From Inia geoffrensis (lineage: Eukaryota; Chordata; Mammalia; Artiodactyla; Iniidae): a stretch of 64,000 bases of DNA. Under the pieces are notes generated by a model. It made no database searches. It worked only from the letters and a program-made list of their open reading frames with translations, and was not told where the DNA came from. Position numbers and translations under genes: made by a program. The stretch is taken from NCBI GenBank assembly GCA_036417435.1, contig CM070908.1, positions 53,477,090 to 53,541,089 of the forward strand, read 5' to 3'. Shown one piece after another: positions 23,115-34,900 of the stretch; positions within the stretch are counted from its first letter, which is position 1, and each line of letters opens with the position of its first letter.

Positions 23115-25120
23115 TTTGCTTAACTTACTGTGTTTGGGGTTTCCTTTTCACAGGCTGCAGGTTTGTAGTTACCGCTGTTTTTGGTGTCTGCCCCCAGTGG
23201 CTAAGGTTCGTTTAGTGGGTTTTGTAGACATCCTGGAGGAGGGAACTAATGCCTGTGTTCTAGTGGGTGAGGTTGGATCTTGTCTCTCTAGTGGGCAGGA
23301 CCATGTCTGCTGGTTTATTTTTGGGTGTCTGTGACCTTATTATGATTTTAGGCAGCCTCTCTGCTTTAGAGAGGGGTTGTGTTCCTGTCTTGCTAGTTGT
23401 TTGGCATAGGGTGTCCAGCACTGTAGCTTGCTGGTCTTTGAGTGGAGCTTGGTCTTGGCGTTGAGATGGAGATCACTGGGAGAGCTTTCACTGTTTGATA
23501 TTACATGGAGTTGGGAGGTCTCTGGTGGACCAATGTCCTGAACGTGGCTCTCCCACCTCAGAGGCACAGGCCTGAAACCTGGCTGGAGCACCCTGCCAGC
23601 CACACAGCTCTGAAGAAAAGGGAGAAGGAAGGAAAGAAATAAAGAGAGAGAGATAGAGAGAAAGAAAGAAAGAAAGAAAGTAAGAGGGAAAAAAGTTATT
23701 AAAAAATAAAATAATTATTAAAAATAAAAAAATTATAAAGTAATTTGAAAAAAAGAAAGAATGAAAGAAGAGACCAACCAAACCAAAAAAACAAATCCAC
23801 CAGTGATAACAAGCACTAAAAACTGTACTAAAAAAACAAAAACAAAAACGGGCAGACAGAACCCTAGGACAAATGGTCAAAGCAAAGCTATACAGACAAA
23901 ATCACACAAACTCCACCTCCTCAATTTTGGGATGATTCGTTGTCTATTCAGGTATTCCACAGATGCAGAGTACATCAAGTTGATTGTGGACGTATAATCC
24001 GCTGCTTCTGAGGCTGCTGGGAGAGATTTCCCTTTCTCTTCTTTGTTCGCACAGCTCCTGGGGCTCAGCTTTGGACTTGGCCCCGCCTCTGCGCCTCTGT
24101 GTGTAGGTCGCCTGAGGGCGTCTGTCTTCGCTCAGACAGGACGGGGTTAAAGGAGCAGCTGATGAGGGGGCTGTGGCTCACATAGGCCGGCGGGGAGGGA
24201 GGGGCGCGGAGTGTGGGGCGGGCCTGCGGCGGCAGAGGCCAGCGTGACGTTGCGCCAGGCTGAGGCGCGCCGTGCGTTCTCCCGGGGAAGTTGTCTCTGG
24301 ACCCCGGGACCCTGGCAATGGCGGGCTGCACAGGCTCCCGGGAAGGGGGGTGTGGATAGTGACCTGTGCTTGCACACAGGCTTTTTGGCGGCTGCAGTAG
24401 CAGCCTTAGCATTTCAGCATTTCATGCCTGTCTCTGGTGTCCTCTGGCTACCAAGCCAAGGCTCGTGCCTGTCTCTGGAGCTCGTTTAGGAGGTGCTCTG
24501 AATCCCCTCTCCTCATGCACCCCGAAACAACTATCTCTTGCCTCTTAGGCAGTTCCAGACTTTTCCCCGGACTCCCTTCCGTCTAGCTGTGGCGCACTAA
24601 CTCCCTTCAGGCTGTGTTCTCTAGCCCTCTCCCTGCTATCCAACCGAAGCCCGAGCCTCAGCTCCCAGCCCCCACCTGCCCCGGTGCGTGAGCAGACAAG
24701 CCTCTCGGGCTGGTGAGTGCTGGTCGGCACCAATCCTCTGTGAGGGAATCTCTCCACTTTGCTCTCTGCACCTCTGTTGCTGTGCTCTCCCCCGTGTCTC
24801 TGAAGCTTCCCCCCAGCCACCCCCCCCCCATCTCTGTCAGTGAAGGGGCTTCCTAGTGTGTGGAAACTTTCCCTCCTTCACAGCTCCCTCCCAGTGGTGC
24901 AGGTCCCATCCCTATTCTTTTGTCTCTGTTTTTCTTTTTCTTTTGCCCTACCCAGGTATGTGGGGGGTTTCTTGCCTTTTGGGAAGTCTGAGGTCTTCTC
25001 CCAGTGTTTGGTAGGTGTTCTGTAGGAGTTGTTCCACATGTAGGTGTATTTCTGATGTATTTGTGGTGAGGAAGGTGTTCTCCATGTCCTACTCCTCTGC
25101 CATCTTGAAGGTCTCCCCTC
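23115..25120 (-). promoter_or_regulatory. L1 5' UTR with internal promoter region
   Basis: These 2 kb precede ORF1 within the TSD-bounded L1. Such UTRs carry an internal RNA polymerase II promoter. The segment 24,060-24,450 is GC- and CpG-rich, unlike the flanks. 23,630-23,770 is an A/G-rich, then A/T-rich low-complexity stretch ('gaaagaaagaaagaaag'). The transcription start would be at the right edge, near 25,120 ('gccatcttgaaggtctcccc' region). Promoter activity is inferred from family knowledge. Confidence 0.65.
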
Positions 25121-25277
25121 CCTCATCCAGTTTCTATAGATCCTTTCTATCAAGTGTGGATCTTCCTTCCAGAAACCCCCTTGCTTCCATTTTGGCCTCA
25201 TCGCTCTTGCAGGATGCCAGGAATTATCATGGGTGTCCTACTTTCTTCAAAGCTGAGTTCACAGAAAGTCATGCCTG

Positions 25278-25680
25278 CTCTCTTAGTCTTCTCAGGCTGT
25301 CATGACAAAATACCACAGACTGGGTGCCTTAAACAACAGATTTTAATTCTTTTACAGTTCTGGAGGCTGGAAAGTCCAAGATCAAGATGTCAACTAATGG
25401 ATTTCAGGTGTAGCTCTCTTCCTGGCTTGCATATGGTTGCCTTCTCGCTATGTCCTCACATGGCCTTTCCTCTCTGCAGGCACATGAAGGGAGAGAGAAA
25501 TAGCTCCCTCTCTCTCTTTCCCTTCTTTTAAGGCCACTAATGACATCATAAGGGTCCCACCCTCATGACTAATCAAACCCTAATTTCCACCCAAAGGCTG
25601 CATATCCAAATACCATCACACTGGAGGTTAGGCTTCAATATTTGAATCTGTGGGGGAAAACAAACATTCAGTCCAAAACA
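25278..25680 (-). mobile_element. MaLR 3' LTR
   Basis: Reverse-oriented LTR: 'cttagtcttctcaggctgtc', 'ccacagactgggtgcctta', 'cagttctggaggctgg' and 'gccttctcgctatgtcctca', ending in 'aaacattcagtccaaaaca'. It is the left (3') LTR of the provirus that continues to 27,277 and keeps the middle section that the other LTR has lost. Confidence 0.88.
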
Positions 25681-26991
25681 TTCCACCCCTAGCCCCCTTC
25701 TCCAAATTTATGGCTTTCTCTCATGCAAAATACATTAATTCCATCTCAGCAGTCCCCAAAGTTTTCACTCTTGCCAGCATCAACTCTAAAGTCTGAAGTC
25801 CAAAATCTCATCTAAATTTAATCTAAATTAGACATAAGTGAGACTGAAGGTATAATTCATCCTGAGGCAGAATTCCCCCCCAGCTGTGAATCTGTCAAAG
25901 AAGACAAGTTATGTGCTTCCAGAGTACAATAATGGTACAGGAATAGGTTAGACATTCCCATCCCATGGGAGAGATAGGAAAGAAGTAAAGGGTGACAGGT
26001 CCCAAGAAGATCCAAAACCTAGCAAGGCAGATTCCACCTCATCTTAAAGCTCCAAAATAATCCTCATTGGTTCAATGCTCTGACCCACCGGGGTGGCAGT
26101 TCCATCTTCTAGACCCATGGTCCCATCTTCATATCCCCTGGGGTTGATAGTCCATTCCTCAAGGCTCTGCCAGGTGGCAGTAAGCTCCCAAGGATGGAGC
26201 AGCCCTGTCTCCAGGGCTCTGGACAGCACACAGTACAGTGGAGGCAGTCCTGGTCATCTCTGAATCCCCTTCAGGATCATTCTTTTCTTTTCTCAAAGCA
26301 TGGCACAGATTCACAGCTGAGTAGCTGTATGGTTCACTCCTGTAGGATCAAATAATTTTGACAATTTCTTTTTTTTTTTTCTGTCCCCTTTATTACCAGA
26401 TGCTAGTGTTTCACTTGTATAATCCCATCTCTATTCCTGGCTTCTGCTGAGATGGCGGCTTAAGTTCATGAATGGTACCCATGATCTCTTTTTCAAACGG
26501 TTGTTCAGTCATCCTCTTAGTGTTCTCTTCAGAACAGACTTTCTCATCTTTGTGCAGTATGGATAAACTAATAATTTTGCAATATCTGCACATTCTGGTT
26601 CATTTTTCCTTAACTATTCTATCTTCATCCCTCTCCTTTTGCATTTTACTATAAGCAGTAAGGGAGACCCAGGCCACACCTTCAATACTTTGTCTAGAAA
26701 ACTCCTCTGCTAAATATCTGATTTCATCACTCACAAATTCTATCTTCCACAAAACACTAGAACACATTTTAGCCACGTCCTTTACTACTTTATAACAAGG
26801 ATCTCCTTTCTTCCAGTTTCCAATAGCATGTTCCCCATTTCCATCTAAGCTTTCACCAGAATTGCCTTTAGCTTCCATATTTCTAGCACAGACCTCAAAA
26901 CACTGCCAGCCTCTACCCATTACCAGTTCCTAAGTCACTTCCACACTTTTAGCTATTTGTTACAGCAGTATCCACTTCTTGATACCAAAAT
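25681..26991 (-). mobile_element. MaLR internal region, noncoding
   Basis: This is internal MaLR sequence between two same-orientation LTRs. Landmarks include 'ttccacccctagcccccttc', 'cttaaagctccaaaataatc' and 'cctctacccattaccagttc'. MaLR elements of this group lack a full set of retroviral genes; no open gag, pol or env frame is visible here. The LTR-proximal end resembles the remnant at 1-92. Confidence 0.8.
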
Positions 26992-27277
26992 CTGTATTAG
27001 TCTGCTCAGGCTGCCATAGCAAAATATCATATATGGGGTGACTTAAACAATGGAAATTTATTTTCTTGCAGTTCTGGAGGCTTAGAAGTCCAAGGTCAAG
27101 GTGCTAGATGATTCCATTTCTGGCAAGGGCCCTCTTCCTGGCTTGCAGGTGGCTGCCTTCTTGCTACATCCTCTACCCAGTTACCTCCCAAAGGCTCCAT
27201 TTCCAAATAGCATCACATTGGGATTTAGGGTTTCAGTATGTGAATTTTGTGGGGGACACAAACATTCAGCCCGAACA
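26992..27277 (-). mobile_element. MaLR 5' LTR, internally deleted
   Basis: The right-hand LTR of the same provirus: 'tgtattagtctgctcaggct' and 'cagttctggaggcttagaag', ending 'acattcagcccgaaca'. It is about 115 bp shorter than its partner. The section between 'ttgctacatcc' and 'tctacccagttacctcc' is missing. Confidence 0.85.
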
Positions 27278-28570
27278 ACTACTTAGCATGAATATATGTT
27301 GGTTGCTCACAGACCTAGCTGCTAAGGGTGGATAGAGATCATATTCCCTTGCTTTATGATCCAGCCCTCTGATTATCCCTCTTGATTTGTTTTCCTCCAG
27401 CGCCTCTTAGTATGACTGTTTGAACTTGGATCACACCATCCACAGGAGAAGTTTGTGTGCATTGTGGTCCACATAACATAATTTATGAATTTATGTAATC
27501 ACTGTTGTCCCTTCCCCAGAGTATCTCCCACCTCAAAACCCAGCACTTATATTTTCTCCTCCACTTCAGTTACATCTTCTGGCCAGTGTAGATGTTTCCT
27601 TCGTTCACTAAGAGATAGTACAGGACCAGAACTCAAACATACTTGACAGGTGTGTGGTGCTGCTGAGAATTACCCTGATGGCCGAGTGATGTGAAGACAG
27701 CCAGCCACAAATTTCACATTAACTCTCAATCTCAGGCCTTGTGTTAGCTCTCAATCTGTTTATTATAGTTTCCGGTGCTCTGTGTTGTTTGCTTAACTTT
27801 TGGCATTCTGTCTTTAGTGATTTGACCATTTGGAGGTCAGCTTGACCCAGGCAGACAGCAATCTGACAGTCTAATTCCTTTCATGCCACCTGAGGTGTCC
27901 TCTGAGTTGCAGCTGGGAGAAATTCAATGCTAATTGTTGATGTGTTGAAAGCTTGTGGTGTCCATCTTCAAAATCAGGCGAGAGACGTTTCCAGCTGGCT
28001 AGGACTTCAACAGAGTAATTCAACACTGAAGTCGTGGACCCATGACAAATAGATCCTATAGGTCTCTGCTGGTTAAAGGGAAATATCAGAAAGAGATTGG
28101 GTGGCTTCTTAAAAAATTTAGATACAAAGAGGGAAGGAGGAGAAGATGGGAAAAGAAAGAAAAGGATAATAAATGGTTTTTATACATGAACATTTTCTCA
28201 TCTTAATATAAGAAATAGGGAGACTTTTTTTTCTTTTACTGTTGAATTTGCTTCTGATCTTAATCATGATTTAAAATTCGCTGTTGGCTACTGAGTATGC
28301 GTATTGCATCTTTGTCTTTAACATCGGTGAAGTTGTGGTAAGGTGTCCATGGACTTGAAAGAACACAAATAGTTCAGAGGTTTTATGGGAAGGTTTTCAA
28401 GCATGGGACAACTTGCAGTCAAGAAATCTTCATTAAATTCTAAACTCTTCAATTAAAGATGGTATATCAATTATTTAAGCTCCCGGGACCTTAATATCCA
28501 CATTTGCCAGTTGAAAAGGTTGATGAAATGACACCTAAGACTTTCAGAATTTCTAATAGAAGCATTCTAT

Positions 28571-28598
28571 GCTCTGCTCTGCTCTGCTCTGCTCTGCT
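28571..28598 (+). repeat. (GCTCT)n pentanucleotide microsatellite
   Basis: Five perfect GCTCT units plus a partial one. Confidence 0.95.
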
Positions 28599-29162
28599 AT
28601 TCTGTTCTTCGGTGTTCTTGAAATCATTCATAGATGGGAAAATCATTTAATTTATCGTCCAAACCAGGACAGTTTTGATATCCTTCAAAGTCAAAATGAA
28701 ATATTGCTTTGTAAAAGAATTAACCTTTTAAAAAGTTTGAAAGATCACAGAGGGAGATGGGGGCAATTTAGTTAAATTTTTTAATGGATTTTGGAAATAA
28801 AAATTCCACTGCTAATAAAGAACACTTTCTTTACATGTGTGTTGGCACTTCTGCACCCCCAGCTTTAATGGTGTTGGGAGCCATGCCTGGAGTTGCCATT
28901 CAAAGGGCTTCTTCGCTAAGAACTCTCCCTTAGTGTGCTGCCCCCTCCCACACACCTATGGGTCAAGAGTCCCTCCTTGGGGTTCCCACAGCACCAGTGC
29001 AAATCCCTAGCACAGGAGCCAGTACACTGTTTTGTACTTGTTAGTTTCCTTGCTTGTCTTCTTGAGAAGATGGAGGGCAAAATCTGGCTCTTTCATCTCT
29101 GTCACCCTAGGACATGGGCATCAGGGCTGAGACTAGAGGAAGACAAGTCATTCCCTCTCAGG

Positions 29163-29187
29163 GTCGTGTCATGTCGTGTCGTGTCAT
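29163..29187 (+). repeat. (TCRTG)n pentanucleotide array
   Basis: Five units read TCGTG, TCATG, TCGTG, TCGTG, TCATG. The only variable base is the G of the CpG, consistent with CpG decay in a formerly uniform array. Confidence 0.9.
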
Positions 29188-29367
29188 GCAGGGCGAGCAC
29201 TTGTGTGGACCTGAGCGTGATGCCTCCTGACGTTTGGTCTCCTAGGTGCCTTGCTTGCTTCACTCTGCTCCAGGCCCTGATGGGTAGAGTGCTTAGCACA
29301 TGATAATCCTGTAGAAAAACCAGTGACATGAGCAAATACTGAACTTTGGAGTCAGGGTTCATTTTTA

Positions 29368-29584
29368 TTTTTTTTTATTATTATTTTTTTTTGCGGTACG
29401 CGGGCCTCTCACTGTTGTGGCCTCTCCCGTTGCGGAGCACAGGCTCTGGAAGTGCAGGCTCAGCGGCCACGGCTCACGGGCCCAGCCGCTCCACGGCATG
29501 TGGGATCCTCCCAGACCGGGGCACGAACCCGTGTCCCCTGCATTGGCAGGCGGACTCTCAACCACTGCACCACCAGGGAAGCCC
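29368..29584 (-). mobile_element. CHR SINE, young, with TSD
   Basis: Antisense CHR SINE with a T/A-rich tail at 29,368-29,392, 'gcacgaacccgtgtcccc' (B-box region) and 'ccaccagggaagcccc' at its head. TSD 'cagggttcattttta' (29,353-29,367) and 'cagggttcgttttta' (29,585-29,599), one mismatch. Confidence 0.94.
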
Positions 29585-29929
29585 CAGGGTTCGTTTTTAA
29601 ATGTAGGTTTTACTATTATTTCAGAATGGTGAGGCCAGCAGATCAGAAGATGATTGCCATTGAAAAGACGGTTTGTTACTCATGGTTCCCAAGAGGAGGG
29701 GGCATGCCACGCTATGCAGGGGTCACACGGGGAAGCACCAGGGCTGGTAAGCCACTTGTAGGCCAGTCCCTTACTAGCTCTGGAAATTTTCTAGTCCTCG
29801 GAAGGCAGTCTCTCCAGGTCAGCAAGGCTCCAAGATGCCAAAGCATCAGAATGAAAAGACGTGTGTAATCTAGGCCTCCCTCAGTTTGAATATGTGCTGC
29901 CATATATAAGCCTCATGGCCTTAAGCATA

Positions 29930-30040
29930 CCAGCCTGTCTCAGAAAACAGGAGTGTTAATAATGCAACAACCTTACTGGGTTGTCATGAGGATTAGAGCA
30001 AGGAGCCTGGTACACACAGTAGATGCTCAAGAAATGACAA
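29930..30040 (+). mobile_element. MIR SINE fragment
   Basis: Sense MIR 3' half: 'tgggttgtcatgaggattag' followed by 'gagcctggtacacacagtag' and 'atgctcaagaaatgac'. Confidence 0.75.
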
Positions 30041-31562
30041 ACATTAGTCAGTATGCACAGTAGAATATCTGTAACATGGCATATGCATTTGTACATATAT
30101 ACCACAATTTGTGTGGAGAGAGAGCTTTGTTGTTGTTTTGAAAATGACCTCCACTTTTGGCCACTTCTTTGAATCATATTCTGAATAATTCTGCAAAATA
30201 GACTAACGGCTCCCGGAATCTTGAGTCTCTCTCCAGGGTCCTAAAACTTTTTGCTTTGAACAAGGCTAAAAATAACCCAAGTACCCTCCTTCCCTGTGGG
30301 ATGATGGTGCTACAGACTTCACAGAGGAAGTCAGGAGATTCAGGGGACTGTGGACGTGTATTCCAAAGAAAGTTTCTGGAACTTTCCAAAGCTTCAAAAA
30401 GAAGTTAGTTCTGAATGCTTTGTAAGTTTCAGAAGAAGCTCTCTCTAGGCTGGTACGGTGACAGCAGCAGTTTCTTGCGACATCAAGCAGGAATTTTTAT
30501 TAGCACAAGGGCTTGTTAAAGAGAGGCCCTAAACATGGCACATGGAAGCAGCAGTGGACAAAGGATCAGTTTTGCCATCAAGCATTCGCTTTCCCTTGAC
30601 AGCATTTAGGGATCGGGGGTCATACAGAACCATTAACTTCAGACCTTTGCCTCCCATACCAGGGTTAACATCAGTGGGTGGGAAGAGAAGAGAAATCACA
30701 AATGATGTGTTGTGTGAGCTGCAAAGAAGAGGTACTGTGTTTGTGGTAGAGATAAACATAGCACCATTCTCCGGGGACCTGTGCTAGTCTCATGCTGTCA
30801 TTCTGTGTAAAATAGGATCCTGATCAGGAATCCTGTGACAGTGAGAAGCCTTCCCCTGGGCCTCCTTCAGGGGTTGGAGTGGGTCTTTGCCAGGCAGCGT
30901 TAGGAGGCTGACACTGCTTAAACGGAGCCTAAATATACACAATGAGACTGGAGTGTGGGCAGCATAAACATGTTCTTAACTTCTGTCATTATAACAGTCT
31001 AAAATATTTCCTTGGAATCTTCCATTTCATTCCTTCCTGCACTAAGAAGCACCCATGTACTTTGGAACAGGGACAGTGAGTCCATATACTATTGTGGCCT
31101 CCATACTCAAAAACAGCGTTATTAAGTGTCAAATGGTCTCTTTAGTCTTTTTAGTCATTTTTGTGTATTTCTTTTAAGAAATAGCTACTGTAGCATTTAA
31201 TGTAACTTTTGTATTGCAGAATTTGTTGACAGAATATATGTTGCAGCACTGACCTTTGGAAAATTACTTTCCTTATGAGATAATTTATAACCTGTAGAAG
31301 ATATTTGGTGTCTTAATGCTTTCTTTCAGTCTCGAACTCTGTCACTGTTTCTTTTTATTGCATTAAGTAGACCCAGTACACAGGGAAGCCTCCAGGATGA
31401 AAATAGTTATTTTCCAAACAGCTTCTGAGGGGTAGACTGAAGTAAGGTCCAGGGCTACGCACCTGAAAGCCTGATTAACCTTGTGTTGTTCAATTAAAAC
31501 TCTTAGTTCAGGTAAAAAAGAAGGAAGAGGAGGAAGGGGCGGGAGGTAAATTGTTGATAAGA
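30041..31562. other. Unique intergenic sequence
   Basis: Overlapping opposite-strand frames at 30,529-30,787 have no recognisable domain. No transposon or RNA gene is recognised. Confidence 0.5.
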
Positions 31563-31564
31563 TT

Positions 31565-31760
31565 CTTTTGTTTGAGCATTTACAGAATGCCAGGCCTCTT
31601 GCTATGCTTTTTCCATATTTTCATAGACAACCTCCGTCACAACTCTTTGAGGCAGGTGTTATTGTCATCTCCATTTCATAGATAAGAGCATTGGACCACA
31701 GTGAAGTTAATTGTCCAAGATTCCAATTACTGGGTCAGTCCCAAATCAAACCTAATCCTG
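31565..31760 (-). mobile_element. MIR SINE, antisense
   Basis: Antisense MIR landmarks: 'gagcatttacagaatgccag', 'aactctttgaggcaggtgtt' and 'tctccatttcatagataaga'. Confidence 0.75.
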
Positions 31761-32435
31761 ATGAAACAGTTCAATTATTTTTCTTTATCAGATTATATAA
31801 GTAGTTATTAATTAAGATCAAATGCCACTTAACTTGCAAAATCTTTCTCCACTCTTCAATCCTTCTCCACAGTGGAATACGTTGTAAACTCTTCTTGATT
31901 TCTTTCCTGATCTATATCTCCATATTTCTAAAAACTGTGATTATATTGGGCTTTTTTATTTATCAAGCTCATCACCTTCCTGTGATGGTTCATATGAACT
32001 TATCTTGCCTACACGTATCCTTGCTCTGATTCCTCCCCTCTCATTCTCCCCATCACAGTGTTCATTATTTCTATATAAATGATGTCTTCTGCCAATTGAG
32101 TGATTCTTTTTTCTTCTTTTTATAATTTAACATTTTTTCTTAGACTTAATATTTACCTAATTACTTCATTCACTGAATTAGCTACATTTTTCTTACAGAT
32201 TTCTTCTCACATGTTCGGTAGATCTATCAACATCGACTCTTCAGATGAGCTCTGAGTCTTATCACATGTCCCCAGAGATCATCTTTTTCCATTCCTTCCA
32301 GGAGAGACTGGTTTCCTTTCACCACAATCCTGTTGGATACCTTGCATCCATGTCTTTCTAAGCTTGCACACTCACTCCTGGTAGCCCATAGCCTCCAGTA
32401 ATTTATTTTAAAAAGGATTGTTGTTGTTTGTTGGT
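31761..32435. other. Intergenic, partly L2-like
   Basis: T/C-rich sequence. Parts near 31,830-32,000 resemble the L2 3' region, but too weakly to call. No gene is seen. Confidence 0.4.
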
Positions 32436-32439
32436 TGGT

Positions 32440-33250
32440 TTTGAGTTTCCTTTCTCTTACATTGTTGAGCAGTTTGGCTGAGTAAGAATTCTAAGTTGAA
32501 AATCATAATTTAGACAATGATGCTTCATTCTTTTTTAGTTTTCTGTGGTGCTGTTGAAAAGTCCTATGCCATTCCGGATCCTGTTCTATTACATGTGATC
32601 TCTCTTTTCAGCTTTAAAAGCTTGTAGGAGGTTCTCTTTACGCTCACTGCTGTGACACATCCCTGTGATATGCACTGGTGTGTGTGTGTATTTTGTGCTT
32701 TTGTGCTTTTGTGTGTGTGTGTCTTGGAATCTCAGTTCTTTCTTTTTCTGATGATTCCTGTCCTTCAGTACTGGAAATTTTTCTTGCATTATTTCTTTAA
32801 TAATGTAATAATATTTATTTCTTTTATAATTTCCTCCCTTCTGATTATTCTATTTCTGTTCTCTTGATTTATCTTTTAATTTTCTTATCCTATCTCTTCT
32901 TTTCAACCTCTCTCATTTTTTATTTTTGCTATTTGGAAGCGACCTTAAACTGCTGAGATTCAAAGCTTTCTATCTTTTAAAAAGGTTCCTGTTGTAAGAT
33001 TTTCAACATCTATGAGTTTTTAAAAAATTACATATTTTAAAGCAGTCTGCTCTCGTGCTATCTTCTCTTATTTCTCCTGGGATATAATAGTCTTTCTTTT
33101 AAATCTGTTTTATTTTTATTTATCTAATTCTTGCTCTCTACATTTTCCCTGTGTCTTTTAGGTTTCTACTTTTTTGTTTGTGTTTTGTTTCTGTTCTGTT
33201 TTTTATGTTGAAAATTTTATTTAGTTGTTGGTGTTCTTTGGCTACCCATT
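32440..33250 (-). mobile_element. Ancient L1/HAL1 ORF1-region fragment
   Basis: Antisense old-L1/HAL1 phrases in order: 'aagaattctaagttgaaaat', 'gctgttgaaaagtcctatgc', 'gttctctttacgctcactgc', 'tccttcagtactggaaattt' and 'attttcttatcctatctctt'. It is T-rich and frame-broken. (GT)n at 32,680-32,722 arose within it. Confidence 0.65.
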
Positions 33251-33955
33251 TTATTTACAAAAAGGAGGCATGAAAACGCTCATTCAAAGCTCTGTGTCCA
33301 GGCACGTGACATAAACTTTGTAGTTTCATTGTACGGTGATTTGTAGCAGAGAAAGCTTTTTACTGGAGAATTATCACCTAATATCATTGTCTGGAGACAT
33401 TTTCTGTAGAGCTATTTTATTCTTGTAGTGAGGAAGCTTCTCTCCACAAGGGATGTGGGGTGGGTGAAAACCTCAGTGTTTACTTGGCAGATTTCAACTG
33501 TGTTCAGATGCACGCCTCACTCACACCCTCCCTGTGACCTCGGTCCTCCACGTCCTACACCTTTCTCAGGACCAAAGGCCGTGCTGCCCTTTCCCAGCGG
33601 GTTCCCTCCTGCAGGCACTTTACGTACAGCTTCCTTTACTTTGTCAACTCTACTACCAATCGTCCATTTGCTGTCCAACTTCCTCACACTTTGTCACATC
33701 TTTTCTTTACCATTTTGCTGTTTCTCCTTTTTCCTTTGCCTTTGTTGGAAGGCCCTGTTAAATTCCTCTGCTATCATTTCATTAGAGTTTATTGCAGAAA
33801 AAGTAGATAAACACGCATAGCTCATCTGCTCTGCTTAATAGCAATCCTTACTGCTCCTCATTGTTTTTTCATATATGCTCTGTGCTTGCAACATGTCTTT
33901 ACAGTTTGTGTGCTTTTCTCCTATGCATCACGTTTTACACCCTTGTGATGCTTTA
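33251..33955. other. Unique intergenic sequence
   Basis: A 130-codon plus-strand frame at 33,428-33,820 has no domain, and an alternative frame overlaps it. No gene is called. Confidence 0.5.
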
Positions 33956-33967
33956 CAGTTTAAGAAG

Positions 33968-34325
33968 CACATGGTGGTCCAGCGGTAAAGAATCTGCCTT
34001 CCAGTGCAGGGGACGTGGGCTCAGTCCCTGGTCAGGGAAGTAAGATCCCACATGCTGAGGGGCAAATGAGCCCATGTGCCTCCAACTACTGAGTTCACGC
34101 GCCTCAACTAGAAAGCCCGTTTGCTGCAAGCTACAGAGCCCACGCGCCACAACTAGAGAGACCGCATGCCACAACGGAAGATCCCACATGCCACAACGAA
34201 GACCTGACACAGCCAAAAAAAAAAAAAAAAAAAACATAAATAAATAAATTTAAAATCAATACATGTGCTTAGAAAAATAAAATACCAAATTTCTAATTTC
34301 TAAAAAAAAAAAAAAAAAAAAAAAG
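33968..34325 (+). mobile_element. Older CHR-type SINE with double A-rich tail
   Basis: Head: 'tggtggtccagcggtaaaga'. The long body contains repeated 'ccacaactagagag' and 'atgccacaacg' units, then A-runs at 34,215-34,234 and 34,302-34,324 with TAAA units and AT-rich sequence between. Probable TSD: 'gtttaagaagcac' (before) and 'gtttagaagcac' (34,334-34,345), one base indel. The body is of the longer CHR/Bov-tA-like type. Confidence 0.82.
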
Positions 34326-34329
34326 CAGC

Positions 34330-34500
34330 ACATGTTTAGAAGCACTATCTTATTTTATTCCTAGAAAAATCCTTGGTCTAAGACACAGTGTATTATTCTA
34401 TTTTTCATACTGGACAGATGGAGGGACTTCCACCCCGGGAGTTGAACTAACATGCTCAAGATCACTCAGTCAAGGTTTTCAAGCTTTTCCCCAATTGCAG
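34330..34500 (-). mobile_element. MIR SINE, antisense
   Basis: Diverged antisense MIR: 'atcttattttattcctagaa', a degenerate 'actggacagatggaggga', then 'tgctcaagatcactcagtca'. The SINE at 33,968 sits at its left edge. Confidence 0.6.
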
Positions 34501-34887
34501 GATTTTGCCTCCCCTCCCCTCTACCTCTCAGGCCTAATTTGTGGCAACTTTATAAAATAAATAAATAAAGGGAAGAAGCAGATGAATTTCAGACACTTAG
34601 TTTGAAAAATCTTATTTCTAAACTAAACTGAATTTTCGAAACTAGGTTGGATTTTGGTGTATTTTGTGATGCACAATCATTATCGCAGTGAACAATTGAG
34701 ATTTGACTGAAATAATAGAAAGACGTATACTGTTCTGGTGTCTGTAGAAACATTTAGAGAAGCAAACAGTTTGTTGGGTTGGGGGGCAGTTAAAAAAATG
34801 AGGGGCACAGTTTACCTATTAAAGTGCTTTTAACATCAACATTAGGTAGGTTCGTTGTGCAGCATGAACAAAATTGACAGCCACATC
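34501..34887. other. Unique intergenic sequence
   Basis: Contains a short (AAAT)n at 34,555-34,568. Nothing else is recognised. Confidence 0.5.
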
Positions 34888-34900
34888 TGTAGGGCTTTTT

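Larger units (their letters stand above)
18029..25120 (-). mobile_element. Nearly full-length L1, minus strand, with TSD
   Basis: This is a 7.1-kb L1 retrotransposon. Read on the minus strand it has a 5' UTR (25,120-23,115), ORF1 (from 23,114), ORF2 (22,180-18,396), a 3' UTR and a poly(A) tail (T-rich 18,029-18,050). Flanking repeats 'cctcatacagtttct' (18,014-18,028) and 'cctcatccagtttct' (25,121-25,135) differ at one base and look like its TSD, so little or no 5' truncation is indicated. Both ORFs are broken, so it is immobile now. It is the only copy in the window that retains a 5' UTR. Confidence 0.92.
27278..29352. other. Unique intergenic sequence, 2 kb
   Basis: No gene is recognised. 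Two short pentanucleotide arrays lie at 28,571-28,598 and 29,163-29,187 (separate entries). Confidence 0.5.

Noticed and set aside
24060..24450. CpG-rich block that looks like a CpG-island promoter with open frames on both strands
   Set aside because: It lies inside the 5' UTR of the TSD-bounded L1 (18,029-25,120), so it is the L1's own promoter region and not that of a host gene.
29102..29362. Frame containing repeated 'HDTTRHDTT'-like residues
   Set aside because: Produced by the short TCRTG pentanucleotide array; not a protein repeat.
33428..33820. 130-codon plus-strand frame
   Set aside because: Overlapping alternative frame (33,534-33,761), low-complexity hydrophobic end, no known family.
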